A program made the translations under genes and the position numbers. Positions 21,624 through 23,264 of a DNA stretch of 23,264 nt are shown here, in pieces; the stretch's first letter is position 1, and the number at the start of each line of letters is the position of its first letter. This stretch comes from CAYLHB01 sp041908795 (GTDB taxonomy: Bacteria > Patescibacteriota > Minisyncoccia > Phycocordibacterales > UBA12088). The stretch lies in the NCBI GenBank assembly GCA_041908795.1, contig JAYRER010000033.1, forward strand, positions 1 to 23,264, in the 5' to 3' direction. The notes beneath the pieces are model-generated. The model did no database searches. It worked only from the letters and a program-made list of their open reading frames with translations, and had not been told where the DNA came from.

Positions 21624-21652
21624 AGTATAGCGCACACACACCCTCCTGTCAT
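21624..21652 (-). promoter_or_regulatory. Promoter of ftsH
   Basis: On the minus strand ATGACA (21652-21647), a 17-base spacer and TATACT (21629-21624): 5/6 and 5/6 matches to sigma-70 consensus, the best promoter in the window. The ATG is 9 bases past the -10, so the leader would be about 2-3 bases. A GGAGGG lies in the spacer, too far upstream to act as a ribosome site. Confidence 0.65.
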
Positions 21653-21734
21653 TGCTATATGATGAGCATCTCCAACTCTTGGGTTGAGCGCTGCGCGACC
21701 AACCCTTCCCTTACATCGACCACTGGTGTCTTCC

Positions 21735-21764
21735 TTGCCATATATGGAGGATACGTGGTAGAGT
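21735..21764 (+). promoter_or_regulatory. Promoter of the infC-rpmI-rplT operon
   Basis: TTGCCA (5/6 consensus), an 18-base spacer and the extended -10 TGGTAGAGT. Predicted start near 21771 gives a leader of about 22 bases, which contains the 10-bp palindrome ACGATATCGT (21781-21790) two bases before the infC start codon. An inverted repeat GGGTTG/CAACCC also lies in the gap between ftsH and this promoter. Confidence 0.5.
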
Positions 21765-21792
21765 ACCGCTACGTTTCAAAACGATATCGTCT

Positions 21793-22359
21793 GTGCAGGA
21801 ACAAGAAAAGGTACGCATCAATCAAGAAATTCGAGCTCCGGAAGTTCGCGTCATTGGCCCCGAGGGGGAAAATTTTGGTGTGATGCAAACACGGGAGGCA
21901 TTCTACAAAGCTCAAGAGCTCGGACTCGACCTCATTGAGGTGTCGGCGCGCGCGGTACCTCCTGTTGCAAAAATCACCGATTATGGTAAATTCACCTACG
22001 AACAGAAGAAGAAGGATCGTGAGGTGAAAGCGCGCCAAGTGGTGACGGAAACGAAGTCGGTGCAGGTGAAAATCGGCACAGGCGAACGTGACAAGGAGCT
22101 TAAGGCCGCACGGGTGCGCGAGTGGCTCGGCGAGGGCCACCGTGTAAAGATAGACCTCTTCCTCTGGGGCCGCTACAAAGCAATGGAGGATACGTTCCTC
22201 AAAGAGCGGCTCGAGCGATTCCTTGCGATGATTGAAATGCCTTTCAAAATCGCCGAGGAGGTGAAGCGAAGCCCGAAAGGTTTTTCGTGTACGATAGAAC
22301 GAGACAAGAGCAAGGCTGGAGCGGAAAAATCCGCACTTCCAATACCGACAACAAACTAG
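21793..22359 (+). CDS. infC: Translation initiation factor IF-3
   Basis: IF-3 binds the 30S subunit, prevents premature 50S joining and checks the start codon. The 188-residue protein has the N-domain pattern RINQEIRAPEVRVIGPEGENFGVM, then DLIEVSARAVPPVAKITDYGKFTYEQKKK, and the C-domain VKIGTGERDKELKAARVREWLGEGHRVKIDLFLWGR. Start is GTG at 21793, a non-AUG codon as is common for infC, where IF-3 discriminates against its own start and so autoregulates. No Shine-Dalgarno is visible. First gene of the conserved infC-rpmI-rplT operon; the rpmI ATG follows its TAG after one base. Confidence 0.97.
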   Translation: MQEQEKVRINQEIRAPEVRVIGPEGENFGVMQTREAFYKAQELGLDLIEVSARAVPPVAKITDYGKFTYEQKKKDREVKARQVVTETKSVQVKIGTGERDKELKAARVREWLGEGHRVKIDLFLWGRYKAMEDTFLKERLERFLAMIEMPFKIAEEVKRSPKGFSCTIERDKSKAGAEKSALPIPTTN

Positions 22360-22360
22360 T

Positions 22361-22540
22361 ATGGCAAACAAATCATTCACGAAGCGTATACGCGTCACCC
22401 CGCGAGGAAAGCTCCTCGTGCGCAAACCCGGGGGCAACCATTTCAATGCGACCGAACCGAGGCGTGAACAGCTCGCGCGCAAGCGCAGTCAAACACTGGT
22501 ACTTTCAAAGAAAAAAGAGGGTCGTTTTTTGCGTGGCTAA
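22361..22540 (+). CDS. rpmI: 50S ribosomal protein bL35
   Basis: A 59-residue basic protein too short for most automatic frame lists. It begins MANKSFTKRIRVTPRGKLL and contains KPGGNHFNATEPRREQLARKR, the bL35 pattern (K-S-x-x-K-R-x-x-x-T-x-x-G-K, then a G-x-x-H segment). bL35 packs into domain interfaces of 23S rRNA. It sits in its conserved place between infC (1-base gap) and rplT (9-base gap). No Shine-Dalgarno, so translational coupling to infC is likely. Confidence 0.95.
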   Translation: MANKSFTKRIRVTPRGKLLVRKPGGNHFNATEPRREQLARKRSQTLVLSKKKEGRFLRG

Positions 22541-22549
22541 TCCACTATC

Positions 22550-22891
22550 ATGCGAGTCAAACGAGGCACCACAAAACTGAAGCACCGAAAGAATGTCCTT
22601 GCCCAAACCAAGGGCATGCGTGGCAATATCCACAAGAAAGAACGTAAAGCAAACGAAGTTCTCGCGCACGCCGGCAACCATGCGTTCCAGCATCGCAAAA
22701 AGAAGAAAGGCGACTTCCGTCAACTTTTCACAATGCGTATCAATGCGGCCATACGCCCGTTCGGATTAAGCTATAGCGTGTTCATGGATAAGCTTAAAAA
22801 GAAAAACATTACGCTCAACAGAAAGATGCTTGCCGAACTCGCGGCGAATCACCCCGAAACCTTTGCACGGGTGGTAAAACAGGTGATTTAG
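22550..22891 (+). CDS. rplT: 50S ribosomal protein bL20
   Basis: bL20 binds 23S rRNA early in large-subunit assembly and in many bacteria represses its own operon at the mRNA level. The 113 residues begin MRVKRGTTKLKHRKNVLAQTKGMRG and end with the globular domain (RQLFTMRINAAIRPFGLSYSVFMDKLKKKNITLNRKMLAELAANHPETFARVVKQ). Length and both halves are normal. The N-terminal extension lacks the usual R-x-x-R-x-x-x-I-L-x-x-A run in part (KHRKNVLAQTKG), but is still highly basic. Third gene of the operon, followed by an intrinsic terminator. Confidence 0.97.
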   Translation: MRVKRGTTKLKHRKNVLAQTKGMRGNIHKKERKANEVLAHAGNHAFQHRKKKKGDFRQLFTMRINAAIRPFGLSYSVFMDKLKKKNITLNRKMLAELAANHPETFARVVKQVI

Positions 22892-22921
22892 TACGATATA
22901 CGCGTACCCAAAAACAGAGAG

Positions 22922-22946
22922 CACGCTGTTACGCGTGAGTTTTTTT
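22922..22946 (+). terminator. Intrinsic terminator of infC-rpmI-rplT
   Basis: CACGC and GCGTG around a 6-base loop, then AG and seven T bases, 30 bases past the rplT stop. The stem overlaps the last codons of the convergent membrane-protein gene, so the two genes share this 3' segment. Confidence 0.7.
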
Positions 22947-23264
22947 GTTTTTCTCAAATACCCCACGTACCAGAAAGGCGAGAAATGCACCGAGCATGTC
23001 CATTACCAAATCTATGCGCGTATCATGAGCCCAGCCGGCGGGCAAACCAGAATCGGTCGCCATCCATACGAGGTACTCGTAGCCCTCCCACAAGAGACCG
23101 AGTCCAAGGCCCACAAGGCATATGAGGAGGGGCGGTGGAATGCGAGGTGCGCGCACATACCTGCTCTCGTAGAAAAACCACAGCGCTCCAAGTGCGAGAC
23201 ATGCCCCACCCATCGCATGGGTAAGCAAGTCGAACCATGGGTACGTCCAATACCAAAAATAGTA
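22929..23264 (-). CDS. Small membrane protein (DUF2238/VanZ-like), 5' end outside the window
   Basis: A partial gene. The frame stays open to the right edge: the last visible upstream residues are YYFWYWTYPWFDLLTHAMGG, so the apparent internal starts are not real starts. Visible part: three hydrophobic segments, DLLTHAMGGACLALGALWFF, a second with GLGLGLLWEGYEYLVW, and TRIDLVMDMLGAFLAFLVRG. The pairing of D-x-x-x-H-x-x-G-G, W-E-x-x-E and D-x-x-x-D-x-x-G-A in successive helices recalls small integral membrane families of the DUF2238/VanZ kind; function unknown. Convergent with rplT. Confidence 0.7.
   Translation of the reverse strand, partial: YYFWYWTYPWFDLLTHAMGGACLALGALWFFYESRYVRAPRIPPPLLICLVGLGLGLLWEGYEYLVWMATDSGLPAGWAHDTRIDLVMDMLGAFLAFLVRGVFEKNKKTHA

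Noticed and set aside
21659..21883. A 74-codon plus-strand frame ahead of and into infC
   Set aside because: It covers the infC promoter and overlaps the IF-3 N-domain in another frame; no known pattern.

Overview
The gene set points to a member of the Candidate Phyla Radiation (Patescibacteria, most likely Parcubacteria). Support for this: a helix-turn-helix protein carrying a C-terminal membrane anchor, several tightly packed uncharacterised membrane proteins, a SecA whose C-terminal metal-binding tail has lost its cysteines, a tiny lysine/alanine-rich histone-like protein, few Shine-Dalgarno sequences, and lineage-typical small proteins. TAG, TGA and TAA all serve as stops (TGA closes the first gene and the GT4 gene), so the code looks standard and not the TGA=Gly code of Gracilibacteria/Absconditabacteria. 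This placement is inference from protein character; no database search was possible.

Layout from left to right. 68-4216 (minus): a holin-4-like membrane protein, obg GTPase, gatB, then an HTH/transmembrane protein. gatB changes base composition sharply near 2580. 4309-4884 (plus): a single gene with a C/H/D pattern of a papain-like cysteine hydrolase, followed in frame by 36 more sense codons after a TAG and then a terminator hairpin. 4931-9779 (minus): a four-gene alpha-glucan operon (GT4 glycogen-synthase-like, GH57, a DUF5752-like protein, GH15) with overlapping or nearly touching genes. 9925-12456 (minus): secA. 12565-12642 (minus): a 25-residue Lys/Ala-rich protein with its own strong terminator. 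12849-14053 (minus): an AbrB-type regulator of 59 residues followed 5 bases later by murB, with a 24-bp perfect palindrome in front of the regulator. 14100-16349 (minus): an O-antigen-ligase/Wzy-like membrane protein with a TPR tail, divergent from a Wzx-like flippase (16515-17762, plus). 17817-19138 (plus): a lower-GC pair of uncharacterised genes.

19139-19534 is the oddest stretch: a tRNA-Ile with anticodon UAU (minus), an exact 20-bp copy of its 3' end 172 bp away, and a nested 96-bp inverted repeat between the two copies. 19662-21614 (minus) is ftsH, divergent from the infC-rpmI-rplT operon (21793-22891, plus). A 5'-truncated small membrane protein gene runs off the right edge.

The window is mostly housekeeping (translation: gatB, infC, rpmI, rplT, tRNA; ribosome assembly: obg; secretion and proteolysis: secA, ftsH; cell wall: murB) mixed with storage-glucan and surface-glycan genes. 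A recurring feature is a -10-like hexamer placed 6 to 10 bases before the best start codon, which would give leaderless or nearly leaderless mRNAs.
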